A stretch of DNA of 64,000 nucleotides from Oscillatoriales cyanobacterium (GTDB lineage Bacteria; Cyanobacteriota; Cyanobacteriia; Cyanobacteriales; Laspinemataceae): positions 44,257 through 108,256 of the forward strand of contig JAABRM010000020.1 in assembly GCA_011390955.1 (NCBI GenBank), in the 5' to 3' direction. The position numbers and the translations under genes are program-made. Positions 8,332 through 16,332 of this stretch are shown here, one piece after another. The notes under the pieces are model-generated. The model saw only the letters and a program-made list of their open reading frames with translations, was not told where the DNA came from and made no database searches. Position 1 is the stretch's first letter, and each line of letters opens with the position of its first letter.

Positions 8332-8535
8332 ATGGCACAACGCACTGGCTTAGGAGATTTGCTCAGACCCCTGAACGCTGAGTATGGTAAAGTGGCCCCC
8401 GGTTGGGGCACCACCCCGGTTATGGGTATTTTCATGGGGCTATTTTTTGTGTTCCTGCTGATCATTCTGCAAATTTACAACTCCTCTCTAATGATTGAGG
8501 GTGTGAATGTAGATTGGTCAACCCTGGGTAAATAG
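8332..8535 (+). CDS. psbH: PsbH, photosystem II 10-kDa phosphoprotein
   Basis: A 67-residue protein beginning [20 protein letters not shown], with the conserved GWGTTP before one membrane helix (about residues 29-48) and the lumenal tail [14 protein letters not shown]. PsbH is a small intrinsic photosystem II subunit that binds near CP47 and D2, affects QA-to-QB electron transfer and stabilises bicarbonate binding. The length and every conserved block match the cyanobacterial form, which lacks the N-terminal extension of plant PsbH. It is divergent from psbN and followed by tatA on the same strand. Confidence 0.97.
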   Translation: MAQRTGLGDLLRPLNAEYGKVAPGWGTTPVMGIFMGLFFVFLLIILQIYNSSLMIEGVNVDWSTLGK

Positions 8536-8736
8536 ACGCATTTCAGTTACAAGTTTTCCCGCAATAGCCCGCCGTTTTTAATTGGGACTTGCCCCAGTTA
8601 GCTCAGGCGGGCTTTAAAATCATAGAAAACATTTGCTCGATCGCATTTTTCGCGGTATCAAGGTGGTAATCGCAAGACCATCGCCTTAAATCCAACTGTT
8701 CCAGATTGTTGTCAACTCAGAATCGGAGGTAGCTGT

Positions 8737-9033
8737 GTGAATATTTTTGGGCTGGGTTTGCCAGAGATAATTGTCATTCTAGTGATTGCGGTATTAATCT
8801 TTGGACCAAAGAAGCTGCCGGAAATTGGCCGGAGTATGGGCAAAGCCATTCGCAGTTTCCAAGAAGCTTCGCGGGAATTTGAATCGGAATTTAAGAAAGA
8901 AGCGGAACAACTTGAAACTGCTGCTAAACGGGAGTCAGCGGTGAAATCGGCGGCGCAGGAGGATGCAGCATCGACCAAAGTGGCGATCGCCTCTCCCGAA
9001 GAAACCACCACGGGCACCTCTGGGCAAAGCTAA
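8737..9033 (+). CDS. tatA: Twin-arginine translocase subunit TatA/TatE
   Basis: A 98-residue protein. The N-terminal helix (GLGLPEIIVILVIAVLIFGPKKLPEIGRSMGKAI) carries the invariant FGPKKLPE hinge, then an amphipathic helix and an Ala/Glu-rich acidic tail. TatA oligomers form the transport path for folded proteins with RR signal peptides across the thylakoid and plasma membranes. The start is GTG 8737, set by a strong GGAGGT seven bases upstream. It sits between psbH and pth. TatB-like function is less likely because the hinge lacks TatB features, and TatA-type proteins often serve alone in cyanobacteria. Confidence 0.93.
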   Translation: MNIFGLGLPEIIVILVIAVLIFGPKKLPEIGRSMGKAIRSFQEASREFESEFKKEAEQLETAAKRESAVKSAAQEDAASTKVAIASPEETTTGTSGQS

Positions 9034-9176
9034 TCAGAAAATAAATCGTTTTTCTGATTTGTTCGATCGAATGTTTGATCTCAGACCGGGTTAAATGTAA
9101 TGTTTTGAGTGAGGTGAGAAACATCTGCATTAATATCTGCATTGCCATCCTCACTCAATCGTTTTTTCCACTTGTT

Positions 9177-9812
9177 ATGACAGAAGCAACAGAAGTTCCC
9201 AGTTTAGTGATTCCTCAGTTAATCGTTGGGTTAGGGAATCCCGAAAAGAAATACGAGCAAACTCGCCATAATATTGGTTTTGAAGCGGTGGATCTCCTAG
9301 CTCGTCGCTGGGGCATTTCCCTGCCAGAGAATCGACGCTTCCAAGGATTATTTGGAGAAGGAGTCGGGCCAAAAGGAGCAAAAATCCGTCTACTCAAGCC
9401 TTTAACCTACATGAATCGATCGGGACAAGCGATTCGTTCTGTCACCGATTGGTATAAAATACCCCCCACATCCGTGTTAGTGGTCTATGATGATATGGAC
9501 TTGCCCACGGGTCGGATCAGACTGCGGTTGTCCGGTTCCGCTGGCGGTCATAATGGGATTAAGTCCACGATCGCCCATCTTGGCACCCAAGATTTTCCTC
9601 GATTACGCATTGGCATTGGCAAACCAACAGACCCCAGTAACCTGGATACATCCACCGTTTCTCATGTCTTAGGCAAATTTGCCCCAGAGGAAAAGCCAAT
9701 TATCTCAGAAGTCCTGGAATTGGTGGCTGATGCCGTGGAATTGAGTATTAAGCAAGGGGTAGAAAAAGCCATGAGTCTTTATAATGGTCGTACCGTGCCG
9801 CCCGTGAGCTAA
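9177..9812 (+). CDS. pth: Peptidyl-tRNA hydrolase
   Basis: About 211 residues. Pth cleaves the ester of peptidyl-tRNAs dropped by the ribosome, recycling tRNA in the cytosol. Active-site residues are visible: Asn21 (VGLGNPEKKYEQTRHN), catalytic His31, Asn in KPLTYMNRSG, Asp in VYDDMDLPTG near residue 104, and the SGSAGGHNGIKS loop. The frame extends upstream to a TTG at 9075, but family alignment starts around ATG 9177 (MTEATEVPS). It lies 143 bases after tatA and 48 before the DUF3146 gene, all co-oriented. Confidence 0.95.
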   Translation: MTEATEVPSLVIPQLIVGLGNPEKKYEQTRHNIGFEAVDLLARRWGISLPENRRFQGLFGEGVGPKGAKIRLLKPLTYMNRSGQAIRSVTDWYKIPPTSVLVVYDDMDLPTGRIRLRLSGSAGGHNGIKSTIAHLGTQDFPRLRIGIGKPTDPSNLDTSTVSHVLGKFAPEEKPIISEVLELVADAVELSIKQGVEKAMSLYNGRTVPPVS

Positions 9813-9860
9813 ATCATCAATTAAATCATCAAACATCATCAAACATCATCAACTAAATCG

Positions 9861-10124
9861 GTGAGTGACAAGCATTTACCCAAAACGATCGCTCATGTAA
9901 GGGTGACTCAGCATTCTTGGCAAAAAGGGACTCTGGAAGGAGAGGTAATTGCCGGTCAATTTGTTTGGCAATTTCAATGGAGTTTTCGCCAGGGAAAACT
10001 GGCGATCGCTCCTTCCCGGGGACGGGCTTTAATTCAAGAACCTCTCGGCAGATTTTTGGAAAAATGTGATTACCAACTAGAACCAGGTGGGGATTATTTC
10101 TTTACCATTAAAGCCCAAATTTAG
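9861..10124 (+). CDS. DUF3146 family protein
   Basis: An 87-residue soluble protein using a GTG start. The segments HSWQKGTLEGEV, WQFQWSFRQGKL and SRGRALIQEPLGRFLEKCDYQLEPGGDY match the cyanobacteria-specific DUF3146 family, whose function is unknown. It is co-oriented behind pth (48 bases) and converges on the YqgF-like gene, with only 29 bases between the stop codons, filled by an 11-bp ATTAGCTTTAG-type tandem repeat. No catalytic residues can be assigned. Confidence 0.8.
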   Translation: MSDKHLPKTIAHVRVTQHSWQKGTLEGEVIAGQFVWQFQWSFRQGKLAIAPSRGRALIQEPLGRFLEKCDYQLEPGGDYFFTIKAQI

Positions 10125-10153
10125 ATTAGCTTTAGATTAGCTTTAGGTTAGCT

Positions 10154-10585
10154 TTAGGTATTACCTGGAGCATTAATTTTTGCCAAATATCTTTCAATCA
10201 GAATAATCGCCACAATATCGTCAACAGGTCGCGGGGGTTGTCTCATCCCTTGGGGAATCAGCCGTTGCAGACCTTTAGGCGGATACATTTCCCAATAGCG
10301 ATCGCGAGCTTCCAGACTACTATATCGCTCATCAATCATCGCAATTTGCTCTATAGACCAGCCGGACTTTTCTAACTCTTTAATCCACTTTTTCGCCGTC
10401 GTTTGATCGCCAATAATCAGTTTTTCCGCCGGAAACTGTTGCGCGAGACTAAAAATAGTCGCGATCGCCTCACCCGATGGCACCACCTGATGAAATAGCA
10501 GAGTTCGATCTGACTTCATCACCGCAATGCCACATTTATCTTTACCTGGGTCAAAACCTAAAAAAGTAATTGGGGAGTCATTCAT
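10154..10585 (-). CDS. YqgF/RuvX-like RNase H-fold protein (putative pre-16S rRNA nuclease/resolvase family)
   Basis: A 143-residue RNase H-fold protein. The first strand carries FLGFDPGKDKCGIAV with the metal-binding Asp; the later acidic positions are in MIDERYSS and VDDIVAIIL. Family members process 16S rRNA precursors or act like Holliday-junction resolvases. This short cyanobacterial lineage is usually distinct from the housekeeping yqgF, so no symbol is given. The frame continues 74 codons further upstream, but that part is translated microsatellite DNA (10617-10828), so ATG 10585 is the start. Confidence 0.72.
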   Translation of the reverse strand: MNDSPITFLGFDPGKDKCGIAVMKSDRTLLFHQVVPSGEAIATIFSLAQQFPAEKLIIGDQTTAKKWIKELEKSGWSIEQIAMIDERYSSLEARDRYWEMYPPKGLQRLIPQGMRQPPRPVDDIVAIILIERYLAKINAPGNT

Positions 10586-10616
10586 GGATATTTTCTCATA
10601 CAGGGAATAGGGTTGG

Positions 10617-10828
10617 GGGATTTTAGGGTGTAGGGTGTAGGGTGTAGGGTGTGGGGGGGGAGCAGGGGAGCGGAGGAGCAGAGGAGCGGGGGAGCGGAGG
10701 GGCAGAGAGAGGAGCAGAGGGGGCAAACAACCACCAACCACCAACAAACAACCACCAACAAACAACCACCAACAAACAACCAACAACCAACAACAAACAA
10801 CCAACAACCAACAACCAACAATAAAACT
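10617..10828. repeat. Composite simple-repeat tract
   Basis: In order: four TAGGGTG units, a GGAGCAGAGGAGCGG tract, then an AACAACCACC/AACCAACAAC tract. The same composite order (GGAGCAG then AACAACC) recurs at 36598-36846. It produces long spurious Cys/Trp/Val-rich frames on the minus strand. Confidence 0.9.
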
Positions 10829-12494
10829 AATTATTCAACATAATTTGCCCATTTTGAACCACCACTAAATTAATTTTTAGCGGGCCAGAAGTATAAGTTA
10901 CATCTGACACAATCGCCTGCACAATCACTTCTTGATTATACTGCTTTAATTGCTCAATAAATTCAAGTAAGGTCAAACGACCTTCAGCAATTTGGATCGG
11001 CTCACCTAACATACCCGCACGACGAGCCCGAAAACTCGCCGATGCCAGTAACAAATCAAGCCTTTCTCGCAATTCTGCATCGGTCATCGTTGCTGGAGAC
11101 ACAGAAGTTCCCGCCAAAATTTCCCCGCGAAAAAAAACAATTTTATTCACCGCTGCATCGGCGAACACTTGGACAATATTTTCCCCAACCAAATAGTTAG
11201 CGGAAGATAGAATTCTCACCACATAAGGTTGCCCATTATTAATTTGTTCCACCAGGCGCTCGAATTCCGTGGCGGTAATTTGTACCACTTGTTCTTGCAC
11301 AACATTTATCCCCGGACGGATGCGTTGAATAGCGGCTGAATTCGCTTCTCGCAAAAGTTCTTCAGCCGCTTGACGTGCGCCTAATGGTTGGAGAACTCTA
11401 ACTACTCCAGAGGCCAAAACTTGATTTTTTAAAATAGCAAAGTTTCCCTCTCGTAAAAACTGAAAGTTTTGCTCTAAGTTTTGAATATCTTGTTCTAAAA
11501 AAGCTTGTTGCCTTTCCAGTTCTTTCAGCCGATTTTCTCGTTCAGCAATCACTCGATCTCTTTGGGCAATTTCTGCCTGTCTGCGATCGATTTGTTGCTG
11601 CTGTTCAGTCAGTTCTCTTTGTTGTTCTTCAATTTGAGCCGTTTGTTGGGTAAGTTGAGCCATTTGTTGTTCAAGTTGAGCCGTTTGTTGGGTAAGTTGT
11701 GCCGTTTGTTGGGTAATTTGAGCCGTTTGTTGGGTAATTTGGGCTTGCTTCGCAGTAATTTGACTTTCCTGTTCGGCAATTTGACGCTTTTGTTGAGTAA
11801 TTTCTCGATCGCGTTTTTCAACTTCCTGCTGACGCTGGGCAATTTCTTTGTCTCTTTGGGCAATTTGCAATTGCACTTCTTCTTTTTGTCGCAATAACTC
11901 TTGCCGTTCCCCTTGCAGTTTTTGAATTTCCCGACGCAAGTTTTGGGCTTGATCGGAAAAAGTGGCCAACTGACTTTGCGCCCGCTGATACTGAGATTGA
12001 ATCAAACCGAGTTGCGTCTTAGCCCGTTGAAAATCGGTTTCAATTTGGCTAAGTTTACTTTCGGTTTGATTCAGTTTTACCGCTGTTTCGCTTTGCCGAT
12101 TAATTGCTTGCTGTAGATACTGGTTAATGGCATCTAATTTTTTTTGCGCTTGGGTTTGTTCCTTTGAGGCTTCAGCCAATTGTTTCTCTACTTGAGTTTT
12201 TTGTAGAGTCACTTCGGTAAGTTCTTCACGGGCTTCACGTAATTCTCGGAGTTTTTCATCGAGTTGGAAAATTCCCACCCGTAAAGATTTGCTCGTGGCA
12301 AACAGAATTCCCAACGTCGATGCGGAAATAATGGTGCCGGTAATAATGGTGACAACGGTGGCGGTTTGTTTCGGTCGAAGTTTAAATAAACTGAGTCTGG
12401 CTTTACCGACTTTTGTCCCCAGGCGATCGCCCAGGGTTGCCAGTAAGCCACCTAAGACCAAAATGGCCAGAATCAAAATATAGGCACTGGTCAT
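10827..12494 (-). CDS. DUF3084 coiled-coil membrane protein
   Basis: A 555-residue protein. A membrane helix at about residues 5-22 and a second at about 47-68 are followed by a very long coiled coil (about 75-345), rich in Gln/Glu/Lys and including heptad-like ITQQTAQLTQQ repeats from a 21-bp DNA repeat. A globular C-terminal domain (about 350-555) carries REGNFAILKNQVLASGVV and PATMTDAELRERLDLLL. This is the architecture of cyanobacterial DUF3084 proteins, sometimes labelled myosin-heavy-chain-like. The function is unknown; an envelope- or thylakoid-tethered scaffold is an inference. The upstream spacer contains an ACTTTTT heptanucleotide repeat. Confidence 0.85.
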   Translation of the reverse strand: MTSAYILILAILVLGGLLATLGDRLGTKVGKARLSLFKLRPKQTATVVTIITGTIISASTLGILFATSKSLRVGIFQLDEKLRELREAREELTEVTLQKTQVEKQLAEASKEQTQAQKKLDAINQYLQQAINRQSETAVKLNQTESKLSQIETDFQRAKTQLGLIQSQYQRAQSQLATFSDQAQNLRREIQKLQGERQELLRQKEEVQLQIAQRDKEIAQRQQEVEKRDREITQQKRQIAEQESQITAKQAQITQQTAQITQQTAQLTQQTAQLEQQMAQLTQQTAQIEEQQRELTEQQQQIDRRQAEIAQRDRVIAERENRLKELERQQAFLEQDIQNLEQNFQFLREGNFAILKNQVLASGVVRVLQPLGARQAAEELLREANSAAIQRIRPGINVVQEQVVQITATEFERLVEQINNGQPYVVRILSSANYLVGENIVQVFADAAVNKIVFFRGEILAGTSVSPATMTDAELRERLDLLLASASFRARRAGMLGEPIQIAEGRLTLLEFIEQLKQYNQEVIVQAIVSDVTYTSGPLKINLVVVQNGQIMLNN

Positions 12495-12510
12495 TACTCG
12501 TTGGTCGTTA

Positions 12511-12542
12511 CTTTTTACTTTTTACTTTTTACTTTTTACTTT
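12511..12542. repeat. ACTTTTT heptanucleotide tandem repeat
   Basis: About four and a half copies of a 7-bp unit in the spacer just upstream of the DUF3084 gene, between it and the end of ntcA. Confidence 0.85.
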
Positions 12543-12677
12543 TAAGGGGCGGTTGATTGACAGGTTGATTTCCTCTGGTCGGAGGTGCGCGAAATGGCAA
12601 ATAAATGCCTGGGATTGGGCATTGGCTGACCCAAATAATCGACGATTAGTAAATCTTCCCGATCGACTATTTCCCCA

Positions 12678-13349
12678 TCAAGTGAATTGCTGACTTAAAG
12701 CCACCGGCTTGTGAACGGTGATTTTTTTCTTGTGAATGGAGATCATTTGATCCTCTCGCAATTCCCCCAAAAGTCGGGTGACTGTGACTCTGGTGGAACC
12801 GATCGCCTCAGCGATCGCCTGATGGGACAGTTTCAAATCAATCGTAATCCCATCGGCGGTCGGTACGCCGAAATCCCGACAGAGAATTAACAGAAAACTC
12901 ACCAACCGCGACCCCATATCTCGGTGTGCCAGGGTTTCAATCATCATCTCTGTTTGCAAAATCCGCGATGACAAGCCCCGTAACATCAGCATCGACAGTT
13001 CTGGGTCATTTTTCAGGGCTTTTTCCACTTGTTCAATGGGCACCGAGAGCAACTCCACGGGAGTAAAAGCCACCGCATGATAAAACCTGTCCGAACGATT
13101 ACCTGTAATCAGCGACAGCACACCAAACACACTGTTTTCCCGCAGCAGTGCGACGGTGATTTCCTCTCCAGCTTCGTACACTCTGGAGAGTTTGACGGCT
13201 CCTTTGAGGAGAAAATACACCCGTTCAGCAGGATCTCCGGGGAAAAAAATCGTTTTGCCGCGATCGAAATTTTCAACGGCGGGCGGAAATGTCCCGGTTC
13301 CCATCTGACGAAATACAGCTTCTAGGGGTCTATCTTGAGTCATTACCAT
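12678..13349 (-). CDS. ntcA: NtcA, global nitrogen regulator (CRP/FNR family)
   Basis: A 223-residue CRP-family activator. The 2-oxoglutarate-binding cupin domain contains [19 protein letters not shown] and [14 protein letters not shown]; a dimerisation helix follows, then a C-terminal HTH ([20 protein letters not shown]) ending in the diagnostic [18 protein letters not shown]. Identity to known NtcA is close along the whole length. NtcA with PipX and 2-oxoglutarate switches on ammonium-repressible genes. The frame starts at TTG 13355; ATG 13349 (MVMTQDR) is preferred, ATG 13343 is possible. A canonical NtcA-type promoter lies upstream (13451-13493), consistent with the known autoregulation. 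Confidence 0.97.
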   Translation of the reverse strand: MVMTQDRPLEAVFRQMGTGTFPPAVENFDRGKTIFFPGDPAERVYFLLKGAVKLSRVYEAGEEITVALLRENSVFGVLSLITGNRSDRFYHAVAFTPVELLSVPIEQVEKALKNDPELSMLMLRGLSSRILQTEMMIETLAHRDMGSRLVSFLLILCRDFGVPTADGITIDLKLSHQAIAEAIGSTRVTVTRLLGELREDQMISIHKKKITVHKPVALSQQFT

Positions 13350-13450
13350 ATCCAATAGTCTATTAGGGGCCGAGTCAAGCTGCCGATCTGTTTCTGTCGG
13401 AGTTCAAGAAAGGTTCAACTGTCGGAGTTTAGAGAATGTTGTTTTTACAA

Positions 13451-13493
13451 AACTTAAACTTACAGTCAGTTGTTTTTTGTGTCCTGATATACA
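13451..13493 (-). promoter_or_regulatory. NtcA-activated promoter of ntcA (operator plus -10)
   Basis: Read on the minus strand, TGTA-N8-CACA (13478-13493) matches the NtcA box TGTA-N8-TACA with one change. TAAGTT (13451-13456) fits the TAN3T -10 box. Exactly 22 bases separate the CAC half-site from the -10, the class II NtcA spacing. Confidence 0.75.
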
Positions 13494-13859
13494 CAATTAA
13501 GCCGAGAGCCGCGATCTAACAAAATCCCTAGGGGAAAGCGATTCCGCAAAGCGGATCGCTCCCGCGAATCGCGCAACTAGGTTCGGCGAATCTGAGCGAA
13601 TTGCCCATCTTAGTGGCACTCAGTGGCACTCAGTGGCAAATTTCCCTGAGTAACTTGAGTAAATTTACACAAAGGAATTTAACATAACTGGGTGGAAGTG
13701 GGATGGTACATCCGTAAATCCACTCTGGTCTATTTCACACTTAAACAAATAGCACAATTGAGACCAATTCGGGGTAAACTTGCCCAATTACAGGGATATT
13801 AAGCGTTGTCTGCTTCTCTTGAGAAGCGATCGCGCACCTTAGATATAGAATATATGCTC

Positions 13860-14636
13860 ATGCTAGATTTAACCGGAAAAAATGCCCTCGTTACAGGAAT
13901 TGCTAACAATCGCTCCATCGCCTGGGGCATTGCACAACAGCTTCACCAAGCTGGCGCAAATATTGGGGTCACATACCTGCCTGACGACAAAGGTCGCTTT
14001 GAAAAGAAAGTCCAGGAACTCGTCGCACCACTCAACCCCAGCATCTTTGAACCCTTAAATGTCCAAGATGACCAGCAAGTTCAGTCCACCTTTGAAGTCA
14101 TCAAAGACAAATGGGGCAAGCTGGACATCCTGATTCACTGCCTAGCCTTTGCAGGCAAAGATGAACTCACCGGGGATTTTAGCAATACCACCCGTGAAGG
14201 ATTTACTCGTGCCTTGGATATTAGCGCCTATTCATTAGTCAATCTCAGTGCAGCGGCGAAACCCTTAATGACCGAAGGAGGCGCGATCCTCACCTTATCC
14301 TATCTTGGTGGCGTCCGCGTCGTACCCAACTATAACGTCATGGGAGTGGCCAAAGCTGCCCTAGAAATGAACGTGCGTTATTTAGCTGCCGAACTCGGCC
14401 CATCAAATATTCGCGTCAATGCGATTTCTGCCGGCCCCATTCGCACCCTAGCTTCTTCTGCCGTTGGTGGCATTTTAGATATGATGCGCCATGTGGAACA
14501 AATCGCCCCGTTGCGGCGAAATGTCTCCCAAGAAGAAGTGGGAAATACGGCGGCTTTCCTCTGTAGTGACTTGTCCAGTGGCATCACCGGCCAAGTTATT
14601 TATGTAGACTCTGGCTACAACATCATGGGAATGTAA
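13860..14636 (+). CDS. fabI: Enoyl-[acyl-carrier-protein] reductase (NADH), FabI
   Basis: A 258-residue short-chain dehydrogenase that performs the last reduction of each fatty-acid elongation cycle. The modified nucleotide-binding motif GIANNRSIAWGIA replaces the usual GxxxGxG, as in FabI. The catalytic Tyr and Lys sit in YNVMGVAK (about residues 157 and 164), with LSYLGGVRVVPN before and the substrate loop GPIRTLASSAVGG after. The frame opens at TTG 13806; ATG 13860 (MLDLTGKNALVTG) matches family starts. A pair of perfect hairpins lies downstream before the convergent lipoprotein gene. Confidence 0.96.
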   Translation: MLDLTGKNALVTGIANNRSIAWGIAQQLHQAGANIGVTYLPDDKGRFEKKVQELVAPLNPSIFEPLNVQDDQQVQSTFEVIKDKWGKLDILIHCLAFAGKDELTGDFSNTTREGFTRALDISAYSLVNLSAAAKPLMTEGGAILTLSYLGGVRVVPNYNVMGVAKAALEMNVRYLAAELGPSNIRVNAISAGPIRTLASSAVGGILDMMRHVEQIAPLRRNVSQEEVGNTAAFLCSDLSSGITGQVIYVDSGYNIMGM

Positions 14637-14641
14637 TCAAC

Positions 14642-14668
14642 AACCCGGTTTCTTGAAGAAACCGGGTT
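14642..14668 (+). terminator. Hairpin after fabI
   Basis: AACCCGGTTTCT and AGAAACCGGGTT form a 12-bp stem with a 3-base loop six bases after the fabI stop. There is no T-run, so terminator activity is uncertain. It is built from the AGAAACCGGGTTTCT repeat family. Confidence 0.5.
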
Positions 14669-14739
14669 TCTGGTTGTTGGTTGTTGGTTGCTTGTTGGTT
14701 GGGGAACGGGGAACAGTTATCAGGGAACGGGGGAAAGTC

Positions 14740-14767
14740 GTAGGGGCGAATGGCCATTCGCCCCTAC
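14740..14767. repeat. Perfect 28-bp palindrome
   Basis: GTAGGGGCGAATGG pairs with CCATTCGCCCCTAC with no loop. A related palindrome with an imperfect centre is nested in the repeat unit at 28144-28171. Confidence 0.85.
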
Positions 14768-14883
14768 AATTACCACAACCCCTGCAAGGATTGCTATATT
14801 CACTATTCACTATTCACCACTGTTGCCTGTTGCCTGTTCCCTGGAAAGTTGTTGGTTGTTGGTTGTTGCCAATAAATTAAAGA

Positions 14884-14910
14884 AACCCGGTTTCTTGAAG
14901 AAACCGGGTT
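14884..14910. terminator. Hairpin between convergent fabI and lipoprotein genes
   Basis: A second exact copy of the AACCCGGTTTCT/AGAAACCGGGTT stem, here followed on the plus strand by TTT. It lies 32 bases past the 3' end of the lipoprotein gene and could serve both directions. Confidence 0.5.
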
Positions 14911-14941
14911 TTTGGTCTTGAGTGAATTAATTGCTTAACTT

Positions 14942-16261
14942 TTATTGGGCTGCTTTCCGAGTGGCTAACATTAAATTAGAGTCTTTGTAAAATTTATAGC
15001 CAATGCCAAAATCTAAAGGCTTAATCGTCTTATCGTTTTGATAAATTTTTCGCAAATCCGGCTGATATCGACTGGCAAATAAATCAATCGGGGCAATGTA
15101 TTGGCCGTAAAATGTCCGGTTCCATTTTGCTTCATCAAAATGTTTCACGGGCATCCCGGAATCATCTTGCAAAACCGCATAGCTTTGGTTGAGAATTAAC
15201 TCCCGAATCGTGGAAAATGATTCATTATACATCAAATAAGAAGCCGCTTTCAAGTAAGTGACTGAATCTTGGGCATAAGCTTGGGCAAATTCTACTAACT
15301 GTGGGGTTTTCTTCAAGCCATCATTAGATAAATCCGTAGAAAAATAATGCAGGGTTTTAGGTTCAGATTCTCCAGCGGGTAAAAACGAAATTTTGACGCC
15401 GGGAATCATTCCGGCTGGGGTGGTACTTGTTTCTAAAATTTGAATTTTTGCCTCTGCATCCAAGCCGACGTATTGCACGTCCAAAATTTGATTGTTTGTG
15501 CGAGCCAAGAATAGTAATAGAACGGGCAAAACCCCTTGTTTGGCTAAATCTACTGCCATCGCTTTTGTGCGGAAAAAGCTATATTCAAGAATGGCATAAA
15601 GGGACTGATTAATAATTTCTAGTTGTTGCGATCGCTGGGCATCGGACATATTCTGCAAATCCGGGACTGTGCCCACAGGTTCTAGGCCAATCATTACATA
15701 TTCTTTGGCGTTGGGGAAGAAAGAATAAGCGTATAAAAAATCAGGCCCGCTAAAAGGATAAAATATTGATGGCGCTGATTCATTGATGGTTTTGAGTTCC
15801 GCTTCAGCCCATTTTCTGACTTTAGCAAGTTGTTGATTTTCTAGTTGCGGCCAACCATTTTGAAAATATTGAGCATGATTTTTCCAAGCGGACGTATTTT
15901 GGATGGCAGCCAGAGAACTAGCATCATCGATTTTTATCCCGGCAATTAACTTGGCAGTATCCGTTAATTTGGCCGATTTTTCTAAATCGAATTGGGCTAA
16001 GGGATCGGGCTTTGGTTCAGGGTTTGGGGTGGCTGTAGGTGCTTCTGTGACTGCCTCTGGGTTGTTTGCGGCGGTCTGAGTTGTGTTGGCAGTTTGGCTG
16101 CTATTTTCCGTTGGGCTGCCTTCAGTTTGCGGATTGTTACAAGACTGAATAAAAACTAGGCTTGAGATGATGGCTAATAAAAGCGATCGCGTGACTTTTT
16201 GATTCATTTTTTGATTCATTTTTTGATTCATTTTTTGATTCATGGTAATTTTGATAGTCAT
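14942..16261 (-). CDS. Putative lipoprotein of unknown function
   Basis: About 439 residues. A basic N-terminus with four MNQK tetrapeptides precedes a hydrophobic stretch (SLLLAIISSLVFIQSC), and Cys41 is the likely lipidation site. Next come a Thr/Asn/Pro-rich spacer (about 45-90) and a 340-residue domain containing SAPSIFYPFSGPDFLYAY and DSGMPVKHFDEAKWNRTFYG. I do not recognise the domain by name. It was probably exported and anchored on the periplasmic side. The start is ambiguous: ATG 16300 is open, ATG 16261 has AAGAAG upstream, and each MNQK copy offers another ATG. The next gene upstream on the strand is an APC permease 72 bases away. Confidence 0.7.
   Translation of the reverse strand: MTIKITMNQKMNQKMNQKMNQKVTRSLLLAIISSLVFIQSCNNPQTEGSPTENSSQTANTTQTAANNPEAVTEAPTATPNPEPKPDPLAQFDLEKSAKLTDTAKLIAGIKIDDASSLAAIQNTSAWKNHAQYFQNGWPQLENQQLAKVRKWAEAELKTINESAPSIFYPFSGPDFLYAYSFFPNAKEYVMIGLEPVGTVPDLQNMSDAQRSQQLEIINQSLYAILEYSFFRTKAMAVDLAKQGVLPVLLLFLARTNNQILDVQYVGLDAEAKIQILETSTTPAGMIPGVKISFLPAGESEPKTLHYFSTDLSNDGLKKTPQLVEFAQAYAQDSVTYLKAASYLMYNESFSTIRELILNQSYAVLQDDSGMPVKHFDEAKWNRTFYGQYIAPIDLFASRYQPDLRKIYQNDKTIKPLDFGIGYKFYKDSNLMLATRKAAQ
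16195..16242. repeat. 12-bp tandem repeat encoding MNQK at a gene start
   Basis: Four copies of TTTTTTGATTCA (plus strand), each giving MNQK on the minus strand, so every unit adds an in-frame ATG ahead of the lipoprotein signal sequence. Confidence 0.85.
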
Positions 16262-16332
16262 AGACTTCTTAGGAGTTAAACCGCTGAAAATATTCAGCAT
16301 TCAGCAAGCAAAGCAACAATTTAATCGGCAAG

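Noticed and set aside
10582..10821. Minus-strand ORFs rich in Cys, Trp, Val and Leu upstream of the YqgF-like gene
   Set aside because: They are translations of the GTTGGTTG and GGAGCAG simple repeats; the same happens at 36549-36892.
11505..12116. Plus-strand Leu/Phe-rich ORFs opposite the DUF3084 gene
   Set aside because: Antisense shadow of the coiled-coil repeat; the DUF3084 protein accounts for this region.
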